Positions 11,597-22,741 of a stretch of DNA of 64,000 bases are shown here, piece after piece. Positions within the stretch are counted from its first letter, which is position 1. Every line of letters starts with the position of its first letter. The translations under genes were made by a program, and so were the position numbers. Origin of the DNA: Zygnema cylindricum (lineage: Eukaryota > Streptophyta > Zygnematophyceae > Zygnematales > Zygnemataceae); contig JBBHKE010003238.1 of the NCBI GenBank assembly GCA_037447655.1, positions 62,001-126,000 on the forward strand, given 5' to 3'. The notes below the pieces were generated by a model. The model was not told the origin of the DNA. It saw nothing but the letters and a program-made list of their open reading frames with translations, and made no database searches.

Positions 11597-12033
11597 GATA
11601 CAGAAAAAAAAAATAGCGACACGCTGGACTATTAAGCTACGTGTCATGATGGAAAACCAACGAAAAATCTTAAGATTTGCACATGACACGCGGTTTCCAA
11701 AATACAACCGAAAATAAAAACGATATTTCGTAACATTCCCTCGTCACGCTATTTTCGGTAACTTTTATTCGTCACACTATTTCTCTCAAAGGACTTTCGT
11801 TATGTTCGAAAACTAAAACCCTAAAAAATGAGTTGGCGTGCCGACTGGCGATCGTAACTTGCGTGGCGCCAGTCAATTTAGAACACGTGGATTTCACACT
11901 CTACGTGATGGAACTTCGACTCAATCGACCTGGTCTGTAGAGTTTGCCGTACAATTACAAAAACGTATGATGGAACTTCACCCTAAGAGAGTAAGAAATC
12001 GTTCGAAAGCGTACGGAAACCATTAAAATACAG

Positions 12034-12474
12034 TACACCGCGAATCGCAAGAAGAGTAAATAACGCTAATTGGGTCACCCAAAATTTCGACTCTATCACC
12101 TTAAATAGAGGAAATGATTCTAAATTTTTCATTATACTATTTAAGGTAAGTTTTAATTAGCGTAAAACATTCTAATATAGGTTGGTTTTAAATAGTGTCG
12201 AGTACGGACGACGTCCGACCGTGCAATATTGTACTTTTATAAGTAAAAAGGTACAAATAATGATTTAATAGAATCGTGCTCGCACGTGAAACCGCACTAA
12301 ACAAAAAAATCAATCACATCGAAAAATAGCCTTTCGCAAAACTCTCGTCCGTCGATAGCATCGTCGTCAGTGTGAACATTAACTGACATTCAGCGCGACA
12401 AATAGTACTACCGTCATAATGACGTCAAACTATACGGACTGACAGATTTTGTACATCTACGTAATTTAGTGTTC
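12034..12474. mobile_element. TA-flanked MITE, truncated (same group as 52281-52774)
   Basis: Begins TACACCGCGAATCGCAAGAA and aligns with 52281-52774: CAAAATTTCGACTCTATCAC, AAATGATTCTAA, GTGTCGAGTACGGACGACG and AAGTACAAATAATGATTTAAT are shared or nearly so. Its 3' half is lost where a second element starts at 12483. The motif CTGACAGATTTTGTAC near 12440 is also found inside the 555-bp MITEs, tying the groups together. Confidence 0.7.
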
Positions 12475-12482
12475 ATAATTAC

Positions 12483-12672
12483 TAGTGTTGGGTATCGGGT
12501 AAACTCATATCGCGATAATTGCGATATTCGATATATCGAATATCGATCGAGCAGATTCCTCAATATATCGTACCGGGACCAACATAAATTATCGCGATAT
12601 ATATCGCAAAAAAATGGGTGTCTGTACAGTCATAGTACGGAAAATCGTACGGAAAATCGTACGGATATTTGC
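12483..12672. mobile_element. hAT-type MITE, 5' part, cut by assembly gap
   Basis: Starts TAGTGTTGGGTATCGGGTA and matches the complete copy at 27307-27672 through ATATCGAATATCGAT, GAGCAGATTCCTC and TACCGGGACCAACATAAATTA. It stops at the run of ten Ns. The sequence after the gap does not resemble the remainder of this element, so the gap probably hides more than ten bases. Confidence 0.75.
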
Positions 12673-12682
12673 NNNNNNNNNN
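12673..12682. other. Assembly gap (10 N)
   Basis: Ten consecutive N. The sequences on the two sides belong to different repeats, so length and contiguity are not guaranteed. Confidence 0.99.
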
Positions 12683-12789
12683 AGTCTATTTTAATGGTTT
12701 TTAGTGGTATTTGTCAAAACCAGGTTTTTCAAGGATACAGGACTTTACTGATTCAGGATGTTTATATATGTTCTCGAATGACATATTTG

Positions 12790-13413
12790 GTTCAACATTG
12801 TTTTGTCCTTTTGTGAATTAATTATTAGTGTACGTTTACTTAATTTGACATACTTTGAAGTATTCCGGTATATCTACATTAATTGAGGTAGTTGGTAGAT
12901 AGCGTACGGATTTTATGCCTCCGTACATTCAGCAGTAAGCTCTTGTATATATTTGTAGGACTTAGTCATTTCAGGACATAGGAACTTTTTGGACCAAAAC
13001 TGTTTATGGTGATTTTTGGTAATTTTATCTGAGGATTACTCTCAGATCTGTTGGCAGAATTATCTGAAATTCTGCATGTGTGTTCCTCTTTGTATTGTTA
13101 ATATTGTCACAGATTTTCAGGTAAATTGTGTGCCTGGTCTGTGTTTTACTTCATTGTGAAGTTAGTCTGTTTTATCAAAGTTCTGGCAGACTATTTTTCT
13201 GCAAATTTGACTAGATGATGTGATCACTATGTTTATTATATTTGTCTGAAACTTTGTGAGATTATTCTATATCCTAAATAATATCTGTTAATGAAGTTTC
13301 AGCTTGTTTTGTTGTTTCTGTAAAATTCTGTGTTGAATCAAAGTAGGCTGTTTTTGGGTAGTCTGTGGTGCTTCCGAGGGTAAATCCATGGCTGAAAATG
13401 GCTATGGACAACA
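12790..13413 (+). repeat. LTR-like dispersed repeat (copy C)
   Basis: Aligned to copy B (7680-8313) throughout, roughly 85 percent by eye, ending at the same GGCTATGGACAACA terminus. It abuts the minus-strand hAT transposase frame inside its conserved WTPCA block. Similarity may start further left, up to the gap. It looks like a solo LTR or a truncated element inserted in the transposase gene. Confidence 0.6.
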
Positions 13414-14360
13414 GCGCATGGCGTCCACGTGATGGAAGGATATTTTTCCATGAGAATTGAGGCGGCAGCCTTGTTCACAAGAGCAGAACTTGTCACAACT
13501 TGTACCACATGCTTCACCCCCACCGCAAGAACTCATTTCTCTAACACTTAACAATTATATTCAACATCATTGATTTTCGCTCGAGTGTATTCCGCCTTGA
13601 GAAACATGTCACCTTTGGGGATGACAATTAAAATGTTCAGGAAAGGCGTATCATCAACGACCGTCCAACCGTCTGATGTGATTGAGGCACCAATGATTTT
13701 TATGGTCTCCAAGTAGTTTTCCAAATCGCTAATGATCGTTGCTTATGTCTTTGACAGAAGGCGATTTCTCATTGTATTTCTGTGGGGTAACTTGTAGGAC
13801 GACCCTATATCCCCGGTTTTCTTCACCACTAGCTTAAAATATGGGTCGTCGAATAGTTGAAGTGACAAACCATTCGCAAAGAAAGCCTTTGTCCATGCTA
13901 CATCCACCTCTTTTTTGTTATGCATATTGAATACATTATTTATTTTTTTCTAAACACCTTGTACCTTGCTACTTTGGCTAGATCCTGATCTAAAACATCC
14001 GGTGAGTTCATCCAAAATCGGGTATGACACGTTTCTGAGAGCCATGATAAGATTTTGCAGTTTCCGATGCATTTAACTCCGCTTGCACTTTGTCTGGACA
14101 TAAAATGCAAGATTTATTGCCCCGAGTTTTAATATTTACAAGCAGATGGTGTCAAACCTAGTTGCTTGACCATTGTTTTCAAAATTGGAGTATACGCAGA
14201 TGTATATTTTGTTATTCCCAAGCAACTCTCCGTCTGGAGCCTTAACGTGATCCCACTCAATTCCTCGTGGCCTAGGCATGGATGCTTCTCTTTCGTTTCG
14301 TGGAAACTTGAAGGGTGGGATCAATGACAAGTTTAATGGCCAATTTTGTAACGTCTCCAA
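13414..14360 (-). pseudogene. hAT-family transposase relic (BED finger plus DUF659)
   Basis: On the minus strand a start near 14360 leads to a BED-finger-like block (GIEWDHVKAPDG, then YICVYSNFENNGQATRF, where a metal-binding Cys appears lost). Further on is a DUF659 domain typical of plant hAT-related transposases: WTKAFFANGLSLQLFDDPYF, SYKLPHRNTMRNRLL, a SDGWT block, then VKHVVQVVT and MEKYPSITWTPCA. The frame is broken by stops and shifts. It is cut at WTPCA by the repeat ending at 13413, so the catalytic C-terminal half is missing. DUF659 identification rests on the order of these motifs. Confidence 0.8.
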
Positions 14361-14371
14361 TGGCAGCTTCT

Positions 14372-14580
14372 AGTGATGGAGGAGTGTGAAAGAGTGTGAA
14401 AAAGGAGTGGAAACAGATTAAAATTCGAGCGTGTAAATGAACCAACGTCTTTTTTTTTGAAAATGTTCGTACAGTATTCCGTACAGTTTAGACGTACGAA
14501 ATTTACGAAAGCTTCGAAACAAACGAATACTACGTAGTTGTGAGGGAGGAGTGTGAAGGAGTGTGAAAGAGGAGTGGAGG
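14372..14580. repeat. Direct repeats flanking a copy of the 20950-21070 segment
   Basis: GAGGAGTGTGAAAGAGTGTG at about 14375 recurs as GAGGAGTGTGAAGGAGTGTG at about 14546. Between them, 14415-14540 matches 20950-21070 in the same orientation (CGTGTAAATGAACCAACGTC, ACAGTATTCCGTAC, ACAAACGAATACTACGTAGT). The copies lie just outside the two ends of the copia block. Confidence 0.7.
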
Positions 14581-14589
14581 ATGCAATTC

Positions 14590-14730
14590 AGTGTCCTCTA
14601 TTGGACGGCAAAATACAGAAAGCCTCTAGATAGTGTTTAACTAACCCACTTCAAGCCACAATCACTGCTGCCCAAGATGGCAAACTGACAGTTTGACTGC
14701 ACCCCTTTGGAGCCTAGACTCCCCTGAGTC
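14590..14730 (-). repeat. Copia leader and gag start beyond the left LTR
   Basis: Sequence left of the 14731-15586 LTR matches the leader and first gag codons found left of the right LTR (19940-20084): CTCTATTGGACGGCAAAATAC, GTTTAACTAACCCACTTCAA and GACTCCCCTGAGTC. The gag start codon position reads ATA. The LTR is therefore followed by a second, truncated internal region, as after unequal recombination between elements. Confidence 0.75.
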
Positions 14731-15586
14731 TGTAGCAAAAAGAATCACTTAAAACGGCCAACCAGCCGATTAATTATGAGTTGGCAAAGATGCCAAGTTT
14801 ATACAAACTCTCAAAGGGAGAGAGGTTACTACCTATCAAATTCTCTAAGTCCTACATCCCTATCAGAACCCCTATCTATTGAAGTACGAACCAATCAGAT
14901 CACTGTATGGTACAGAAAAGTACTATGGCATATGTAATTTCTGTACGGCCTATGTACGGCAACGCCATTGAGTGGACGCGTGTTCACTTTTAGCTTGCCC
15001 TTATGTTCCCCGGAATTCCTGCGACCAAATGTCATCCCTCCACGTGGCGCCCTGTCATGCCCTGTCCATAAACGCCAAAGTGACCATTCCGCGATCTCGG
15101 CAGTGATATACGTCGTCGGATTATATCCGATATTAAATGTTCGTCGTCGAAAAAAAATGTCTGATTCATTTGTTTTCGTATGAGATAATGTTCGCACAGT
15201 ATAACATTGGTTCTATAATCTTTCGTTCGCCATCCCGTTAATCGAATTCATGGTTTCAACAGTGTTTATATAATTATCGAACCTAATGTATCCTAACGGA
15301 TTTCTACGACAAACTAGTTACAGCTAACGGCTACACCGCGCTTTACTGGTCAGGTTCGAGTCCTGCCTGACTCAACTATTTGTTGAGAGTAACATAAGTC
15401 ACTCTTAGTCCTGCCTGGTGAGCTAGGATAGCCATGGCTTAACCACTCTCTCTATCCCTCAATGACTACAACAAGTATGGTGGGTAGAGAGAGGAGGTGG
15501 AGGCAGGCTGTCCGCCTTTTTCTTTTCCTACTTTTACTGAACTATTTAGACCTAGAAAATACCACATAAATCTAATAATTTCAACA
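14731..15586 (-). repeat. Copia LTR (left, 3' LTR of element 3)
   Basis: Runs from TGTAGCAAAAAGAATCACTT to AATTTCAACA, 856 bp, the same length as the right LTR. In transcription sense it starts TGTTGAAATT, preceded by the polypurine tract AAAATAAGGGGAG (15587-15600). It contains a GGTTCGAGTCCTGCC tRNA-like stretch antisense at about 15325-15395. It has diverged visibly from the right LTR, so the insertion is old. Confidence 0.85.
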
Positions 15587-15599
15587 CTCCCCTTATTTT

Positions 15600-17100
15600 C
15601 TAGTCTAACTTTAACTTCAGTTTTAATCCACACTTTTCTCTGGAATATTTCAACTTGGAGAAGGCACCGGTTTTGTCACCATATCAGCTACCATTTCCTC
15701 ATCAATCTATAAACAAGATTCACAATCTTATTCTCAACTTTTTCTCTTACAAAACTCAATCTTATGTCCATATGCTTAGCCTTAAAATGATGTTTTGGAT
15801 TAGCTGCAATTGCAATGGCAGCTTGATTATCATAAAACACTTCATGCACTCCATCCTTCATATACCCCAGTTCTTGCAACAAGGATTTGACCCATATCAA
15901 CTCTTTCACAGCACAACAAGAGTCCATGTACTCAACCTCCATAGTAGACTGAGCAACCACCTTTTGTTGCTTACTGCTCCAACAGCAAGCACCTTCCCCA
16001 ACATAAACACATACCAAGAAGTGCATCTTCTCATAGGTGCGTCCATATAACTGGCATCACTCTAAGTAGTGATGTCAATGTGCTCCCCTCCCAAATGCAA
16101 TCATAACTCTTTGGTTCCTTCCAGATATCTCATGACTCTCTTCGTTGCCTCCCAGTCTCTCTTCCTAGGATCATTAACACTCCTACTGAGTAATCCAACT
16201 ACTGCCGCTATGTCTGGCCTGGTACATTTCACAAAGTAGATTAAACTTCCTACGACCTGTCTATAAGGGATATATTTCATAAACTCTCTCTCCTCTGGAC
16301 TCATCTGATCATCTAAGATCATAACTCCTCCTTCTACACTCCCATCACTTACCTTTTTTAAGTCCATGGGAGTGGTATAACTGTTAGCATTTTCCATCTG
16401 GAATTTCTCAAACATAATACCTATTGCTTATTTCTAAGTAAGTCTGATAATCTTCTTCCCCCTATCTCTCTCCATTTGAATCCCCAAAATGTATCTTGCC
16501 TCCCGTAAATCGTTCATATCAAATCTACTTCTAAGATCTTTCTTTAACTTATTTATCTTTTCCAAAGATTTACTCAACACAAGCAAATCATACACATAAA
16601 TTGCAATAAAAATGACACCATTCTCATCCTCAAACATATAGATAGAATGGTGAGAGCTGATACGGATATATCCCAAACATGTAAGAAACTCATCTAGTTT
16701 TTTATTCCACTGTTGGGGAGCCTGCTTTAGTCCATATAAAGACTTTATGAGCCTGCAAACTTTGCTCTCTTCTCCTTCCTCCACGAACCCCTCGGGTTGC
16801 CTCATTGAAATTTCTTCCTCTAACTCACCGTTAAGAAAAGCGGTTTTAATGTCCATCTAGTGTATTTCCATCTCTTCAGCTGCTGCCAGACTGAGGAGGA
16901 TCCTTAGTGATGGGAACCGAGCAACTGGAGCAAAGGTCTCCTCATAGTCAATCCCCTCCTTTTGGTTGAACCCTTTCGCTACCAATCGAGCCTTATATCT
17001 CTCAATGGTATTATCTGAGTTCAGTTTTAGTTTAAATACCCATTTACACCTAATAGAAGGACAATCCGCTAGTCCCCAAGTATTTGCTTCTATGATGGAG
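15600..17100 (-). pseudogene. Ty1/copia reverse transcriptase and RNase H, element 3
   Basis: Minus strand. The RT block has MDIKTAFLNGELEEEI, VCRLIKSLYGLKQAPQQWNK and IAIYVYDLLVLSKS (16434-16856). The normally invariant YVDD reads YVYD, so a catalytic Asp is lost. The RT tail and connection include RPDIAAVVGLLSRSVNDP (16101-16415). RNase H has KVVAQSTMEVEYMDSCCAV, FYDNQAAIAIA and KHMDIR (15688-16026). A few stops and frameshifts separate the blocks. The order RT-RNase H before the polypurine tract is normal for copia. Confidence 0.9.
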
Positions 17101-18970
17101 TCATTTGATCATTTATAGCTCTAATCCATCTTTCTTTCTTCGGACTATTCACTGCCTCTGAGTAAGACTGAGGCTCATCTGGGTGAGATAGCTTAGTTAC
17201 CTTATGAGCAGCCTGTTTTTTGTGTATCCTTTTGCTGCTCCTTCTCCCTCCCTCAAACTCCGAATCTGGAATCAATGGAAGATTTGGATTTCTCCTCACT
17301 ATCTCATCGGCTCCCCTGTCCATGGAATCTGGTTCTGCTCCCACGTCTTCTATCTTCTTGAAGTCCATAGGAGTATGTGAGGTTTCCGGTGAGTCTCCCG
17401 TTTCTCGGATCTCCTCTGAATCGGCAATCACGGTTTCACTCATGTTGTTTTCAGGAAAACGACTGAGTTTTCCACACTTTAGGACTCAAATCTAATTCTT
17501 ATCTTCTTTGTATATTTGAAGGGGTCAAATGACTTCCCTTCATCCATGACAACTAGGTGTTTGACCAGAATAATATCTTTCTTTGCTAGCTCATAGACTC
17601 TATATCCGTTAACATCCTCACTGTATCCGACAAAGTATCCAGGTTTTCCCTTAGCATCTAGTTTCTAGTTTTTCCTATCCGTGTCAAGATTGTAAACTTG
17701 GCTACCGAATACTTTAAGGTGTGAGATATCTGGTTTCCTTCCAACCCATCTCTCATAAGGTGTCAATCCCTTTATAGCTGAGGTAAGGACTCTATTCTTA
17801 ATGTAGTTGGCGCAGTTCATTGCATCTGCCCAAAATCTCTTTCCTATTTTCTTGTCGGCCAACATACTGCATGCACTATCTCCTAGTGTTCGATTCAACC
17901 TCTCAACTTCCCCATTTTCTTCCGGGTTATATGGTACAGTTTTCTGGTGTTGCACTCTCTCATCTCTTAGATATCCCTCAAACTGGTTAGAGGTATATTC
18001 CCCCCCATTATCACTCATTATCCTCTTAATGGGGGTTTCATGCAACTTCTCACTCCAAGCTTTATATTCTTTGAAGTAAGTTGGTGTTTCAGACTTTGTT
18101 TTGAGGAAGTAGACTCTAGAGTATCTAGACCAGTCATCGGTTATTGTCAACATAAACCTCTTTCCTCCAACTGAAGGTACTTTTGCAGGTCCTCAAATAT
18201 CTGCGTGGACCAAATCTAGTAATTTCTCACCTCTATATGTGGCGGCTTTGGGAAACGGAAGTCTGTGAGCCTGACCTTGAGCACGGCCACTAGAATCATC
18301 CATCATTTCATTATCCCCAAACTAAATGCCTTCTACTACCCCAAGCTTTTTCATTTCCCTCAACCTATCAAAATGCACATGCCCGAACCGTTTATGCCAA
18401 ATCATCAATTTAGGAACACCAACATAGTAAGTATTCTTCTTTTCATTACTCAAGTTAAGCCTAAACATTCCTTGGCTACCCTTATCTGCCGTGAAGTAAA
18501 CTTCATCCCCATACTTAGCTATTAAGACTCCCTTTCTAATGAAGGTATCAAACTCTTTGTCATCTAACAAAGACGTAGAGACAATATTTTTACTCAGCTG
18601 AGGAATGTAGAGTACACCTGAGGAATGTAGAGTACACCTGAGAATGTAAATATAGAAGTCTTACCCTCCACTAAGACTTTCAAATTTACTGATCGCACTA
18701 GTTCTGTAGTAACCACTCTCCCATCCCCATACTCTTTCTCTACAGTAGGGATCTTTCTTAGCTTAGTGAAGAGTTCCTTTTCACGACACATATGCATGGA
18801 TGCACCTGAATCGATGATCCATCCTTCCTGTGGAGCTTTCCGAATTGCTCCAAGGGCACACTTCTGTCTTTGAGGGATCTCCTTCTCCTGTAGAATCTCG
18901 TCAAGAAGAAGCTCCTCATCCTCCTCAAAAGACTCATCTTGGATTTCTCCTATCACTTTTCTAACCACAA
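17090..18970 (-). pseudogene. Ty1/copia protease-integrase region, element 3
   Basis: Minus strand from 18970. The protease site GWIIDSGASMHMC is intact. Then come the GAG-pre-integrase HHCC region (MIWHKRFGHVHFDRLREMKK, with one Cys of the CxxC replaced) and the integrase core: LTITDDWSRYSRVYF, MSDNGGEYTSNQF and PEENGEVERLNRTL, the three acidic residues of the DDE triad visible (17665-18153). The C-terminal part has SHLKVFGSQVY, and the linker to RT has SKRIHKKQAAHKVTKLSHPD (17090-17443). Several internal stops. A 20-bp block is locally duplicated near 18598-18640 (GAGGAATGTAGAGTACACCT, twice). Confidence 0.9.
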
Positions 18971-18989
18971 GTGCCTTTTTCTTCCCTCC

Positions 18990-19955
18990 GGAAGAACCCC
19001 CTCCACGGTTCTCTTGGAGCCTCAGCTTCGAAAGCTTGACACAATCCGCGATAAAGTGTTCCGGCTTTTTGCAAAAATGACAAAGGCCCTTTGGAGGCCT
19101 CGGTCCTCCAGACTGATCTCTTTCCCCTTTGTACGATTTCTTCGGGTCCTTCCCCTATCGGTCCCCTTTTGCACCTAGAGCTTCAATGCTCTTTCCTCCT
19201 CTCTTAATCTCCATGGTGTTTTCCTGCACACGTATCATCCGGACCATTGTATTCCACTTCCATGAACTATCAGGCATTTCCCGTACTCAATACACAATAT
19301 TCTCCTACTCGTTTGGTAACTTCATGATGAGAGTGTTGACTTTCATCTTCATTGTACCTGTCCATCCGTCACTTTCCATCTCCATATACAAATAAGAAAG
19401 ATCATTATAATAATCTTACATATTTCCTCCTTTGTAAGTGTAACTCACTAGCTTTTGCTGACCCAACTAGAGCTCCTGAATAGAACCAACTCTATAGGTC
19501 TCCACCAAACTCACCCACAACTCCTCGGCCTTGTAAATGTGAAGGTGAGGGGTGGCCAAAGCTTGCGTGAGGTGCCTTATAATGAAGTTCTTGGCAGCCA
19601 TGTTCACGTCTTCCCACATTTGAGTATCGTTCTCCATGGTTTTCATGGCCGCGGATCCCGATGCCGTGGCTATAGGAGTGAGGGGTGTCTCCTCCCATTT
19701 CCCCTTTTCGGACACACTGCTGTCCCTATCATCTACCTCCTCTGCTGAAGCAGTCGCTGCTGCAGGAATCCTCACTCCTCCAAACCCTGGTGGAGTTCTT
19801 GAAGGTGGACATGTCACTTGTCCACTGACGATACCCCAGAATCGCTTTTCGCACAAAGCCCCCATCATCATGGCTTCCCAAAAGATGAACCCATATCCAT
19901 TGAAGGTGGGCACCCTAGATGGTGGGCCCATAACCTGCATTTCTGTGTCCTCCAT
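18990..19955 (-). pseudogene. Ty1/copia gag with zinc knuckle, element 3
   Basis: Starts MEDTEMQVMGPPSRVPTFNG at 19955. It contains FIIRHLTQALATPHLHIY and ends in a canonical CCHC knuckle CHFCKKPEHFIADC (about 19040-19085). The frame is interrupted by a stop after VGSIQEL (19467) and by later stops, so no full Gag can be made. It is the best preserved gag in the window. Confidence 0.9.
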
Positions 19956-20084
19956 TGGACGACAAAATACAGGAAGCCTCTAGAAAGTGTTTAACTAACC
20001 CACTTCAAGCCACAATCACTGCTGCCCAAGATGGGAAACTGACAGTTTGACTGCACCCCTGTGCAACCTAGACTCCCCTAAGCA

Positions 20085-20940
20085 TGTATCAAAAAAAATC
20101 ACTTAAAACGGCCAACCAGCCGATTAATTATGAGGTGGCCAAGATGCCAAATATATACAAACTCTCAAAGGGAGAGAGGTTACTACCTACCAAATTCTTT
20201 AAGTCCTAAATCCCTCTCACAACCCCTATCTATTGAAGTACGAACCATTCAGATCACTGTAGGGTACAGAAAAGTACTATGTCCGATGTACTTTCTGTAC
20301 AGCCTATGTACGGCAACGCCATTGAGTGGACGCGTGTCTACTTTTAACTTGCCCTTATGTTCCTCAAAATTCCTACAACCAAATGTCATCCCTCCACGTG
20401 GCGCAATGTCACGCCACGTCCATAAACGCCAAAGTGACCATTCCGCGATCTCGGTAGTGATATACGCCGTCGGATTAAGTGCGATAGTAAATGTCTGCGG
20501 TCGAAACAAATGTCTGATTCATTTGTTATTCGTGCGAGATAATGTTTGCACTATATAATATTAGTTTTATGTTATTTCGTTTGCCATCCCGCTAATCAAA
20601 TTCATGGTTTCAACAGTGTTTATATAAATATCAAACCTAATGTATCCTAACGGACTTCTACGACAGACTGGTTAGAGCTAACGGCTACGCCGCGCTCTGC
20701 CAGTCAGAGGTTCGAGTCTTGCCGGACTCGACCTTTTGTTGAGAGTGACATAAGTCACTCTTTAGTCCTGCTTGCTGAACTAGGACAGCCATGGCTCAAC
20801 CACTTTCTCTATCCCTCAGTGACTACAAGTATGGTGGGTGGAGAGAGGAGGTGGAGGCAGGTTGTCCGCCTTTTTTTTTTCCTAATTTTACTAAACTATT
20901 TAGACCTAGAAAATACCACATAAATCTAATAATTTCAACA
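20085..20940 (-). repeat. Copia LTR (right, 5' LTR of element 3)
   Basis: 856 bp from TGTATCAAAAAAAATCACTT to AATTTCAACA, colinear with 14731-15586. Immediately after it in transcription sense is a variant of GACTCAGGGGAGTC, where the primer-binding site should be. That motif does not match the usual initiator-Met tRNA 3' end, so the primer remains unknown. It contains the antisense tRNA-like stretch at about 20660-20735. Confidence 0.85.
20660..20735 (+). other. tRNA-like stretch inside copia LTR
   Basis: GGTTAGAGCTAACGG is followed 30-40 bp later by GAGGTTCGAGTCTTGCC, which fits a Pol III B box (GGTTCGANNC), and then GGACTC. Equivalent stretches occur at about 15325-15395, 5840-5905, 3800-3870 and, reverse-oriented with its element, near 39085-39115. 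It does not fold into a normal tRNA cloverleaf with a clear anticodon arm, so I do not call a tRNA gene. Confidence 0.5.
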
Positions 20941-20949
20941 GAGGGCAGA

Positions 20950-21070
20950 TGAAAATTGACGCGTGTAAATGAACTAACGTCTCTTTTTTTTAAAATGTCC
21001 GTACAGTATTCCGTACAAATTAGACGTTTGAAATTTACGAAAGCTACAAAACAAACGAATACTACGTAGT
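20950..21070. repeat. Dispersed segment matching 14415-14540
   Basis: About 120 bp with CGTGTAAATGAACTAACGTC, ACAGTATTCCGTACAAATTAG and ACAAACGAATACTACGTAGT, in the same orientation as the copy outside the left end of the copia block. Confidence 0.75.
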
Positions 21071-21749
21071 TTTTGTAAAAATGTCCAAATCCGTATGAAT
21101 TGGACATCTATGTCCGAGACCTCTGCAGATTTTTTTCGTACATCCTCGTCTTTTTTGTACATGCACGTGACGGGCAGGGAGAAAAATAGCGAGTTTTCTC
21201 CCTTGTTCTAAAATTTTCCCACACGTGTGGTGCGTGCGTGGGTCATTTTTCATTCGTTGTTCGGGTGGTACTTTCCCCGAAATCAGATCGCGAGGTGATT
21301 TTTGATGAAATTTTTTGACTAGCTGGATTCTTTTGCCCGGGGGCCGAAAAAAGGAAAACGCCAAAATGCGTTCATATGACAACAAACATGAAGTACATTA
21401 AAAGTATCGACTTGAAGTTTGGTGTACTTTTAAAGAATTGATTTTTTTGTACGGCTAAAGTTTTTCTCGTACGGAACTGCGTTTTGTGTGAAAACGACAG
21501 ATGAAAGTCGATACTTTAATACATGGGGACGTACCCTAAAAGGCTATCTGGATATCATAGCTTAAAAGGTAGATCGGACGGTCAGGATTGACTCCTCGAA
21601 ATTAATGTCGAATAATTGTACCGTTGTGCTCATTTTGCTGTACCAGATGTTGTAATTTCATACAAACAAAGAAATGTTGTAATTTCATACAAACAAAGAA
21701 CGTGTCAGATTGTTAGACGCGAAACTGCAACAAGCCGACAAATGAAAAC
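21071..21749. other. Intergenic, no gene seen; 27-bp tandem duplication
   Basis: No coding signal. A perfect 27-bp tandem duplication sits at 21647-21673 and 21674-21700 (unit begins ATGTTGTAATTTCATACAAA). Confidence 0.7.
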
Positions 21750-22307
21750 TACACCGTGAATCGTTATTCGACTTATGTACACTATATCGGCGCCCCAAAA
21801 TTTTGACATTGATACCCGAAATACAATGACTAATTCTATTTTATCCGTGACGTTAATTATGGTTCTTGTAATTTAGCGTTAATGGAATTTCCGTATTTAT
21901 TTCATGAATAGTTTTGTGTGCGGAATGTGTCTACTGGTACTAAACTGTACTTGATTACCGAAAATCGTACGGAAATTGTTGTTAACTTATGTCGGTTGCA
22001 TACAGAACTGCGCTTAGAATAAACGTGGAGTCGAGTTTGCGACAAACGCGTTCGCAAACCCAAATTAGAATTATGGATTAATTACATTGAAAGGACGCGA
22101 CGTGGTACGGATTGTCAGATTTTGTACTTTCACCTATTTTAACGTGTATGTAATGACGGCGGATTCTGTATACCTAAATCAGCGTTATAGAGAAATTACA
22201 ATTAAACATATTTTTCATAATGGTATTGATACACAAATTAGCATCAATGACACTAATTTATTACAGATACTAATAATTTATATAGTCTAATAAGGATTTA
22301 CGGTGTA
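21750..22307. mobile_element. TA-flanked MITE, 558 bp
   Basis: Terminal inverted repeats TACACCGTGAATCGTTATTC and, on the other strand, TACACCGTAAATCCTTATTA. The interior includes ACGGATTGTCAGATTTTGTAC, shared with the 555-bp copies at 22742, 31581 and 55379. No transposase coding; non-autonomous. The TA ends fit a Tc1/mariner-type target, but this is inference. Confidence 0.75.
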
Positions 22308-22741
22308 CTGTAATGTACTGCACTGTACTATCTATATAGTACTGTACTGTACTATATTCCAAACATAAATATGTCGGGATAACTCTCCAATCCTCACCAT
22401 ACAATATCGCGATACCATTATAGTTCGATGATGGATAATATCGATCACTGGATTTATCGCCATACGAAATTTTCCACCACACGACATCATCATCGTGTAT
22501 CGCTGATAGATAGTGTTTATATTTTTTCGCCACTTAAAACATATTTTCTGCGTGCACACACGTCTGGTTTTTGATTGAGGGCCACTTATCGGAAGGTGAG
22601 AAGCGTGCCTTTTAAATTCAGCCGTCAGATTAACATATAGGATGGTGTGCATTTAGTAATGGTGTTATATGTGAAAAAAAAAAAAAAAAAAGCGGGACGG
22701 AATTAGCGTACACAACGCTAATAGCGATTGGCGGTGTACAG

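Larger units (their letters stand above)
10660..12033. other. Intergenic, no gene seen; contains hairpins
   Basis: No coding frame with recognisable features. The stretch includes a short GA-rich tract (10745-10775), the hairpins at 11321-11402 and 11566-11596, and scattered CGTACGG/GTACG words. A GCACGTGGCATTTGCC-like block near 11055 looks repeat-derived but has no partner I can align here. Confidence 0.5.

Noticed and set aside
20660-20735. A functional tRNA gene
   Set aside because: B-box-like sequence is present but no proper acceptor and anticodon stems; it recurs in every LTR of the copia family.
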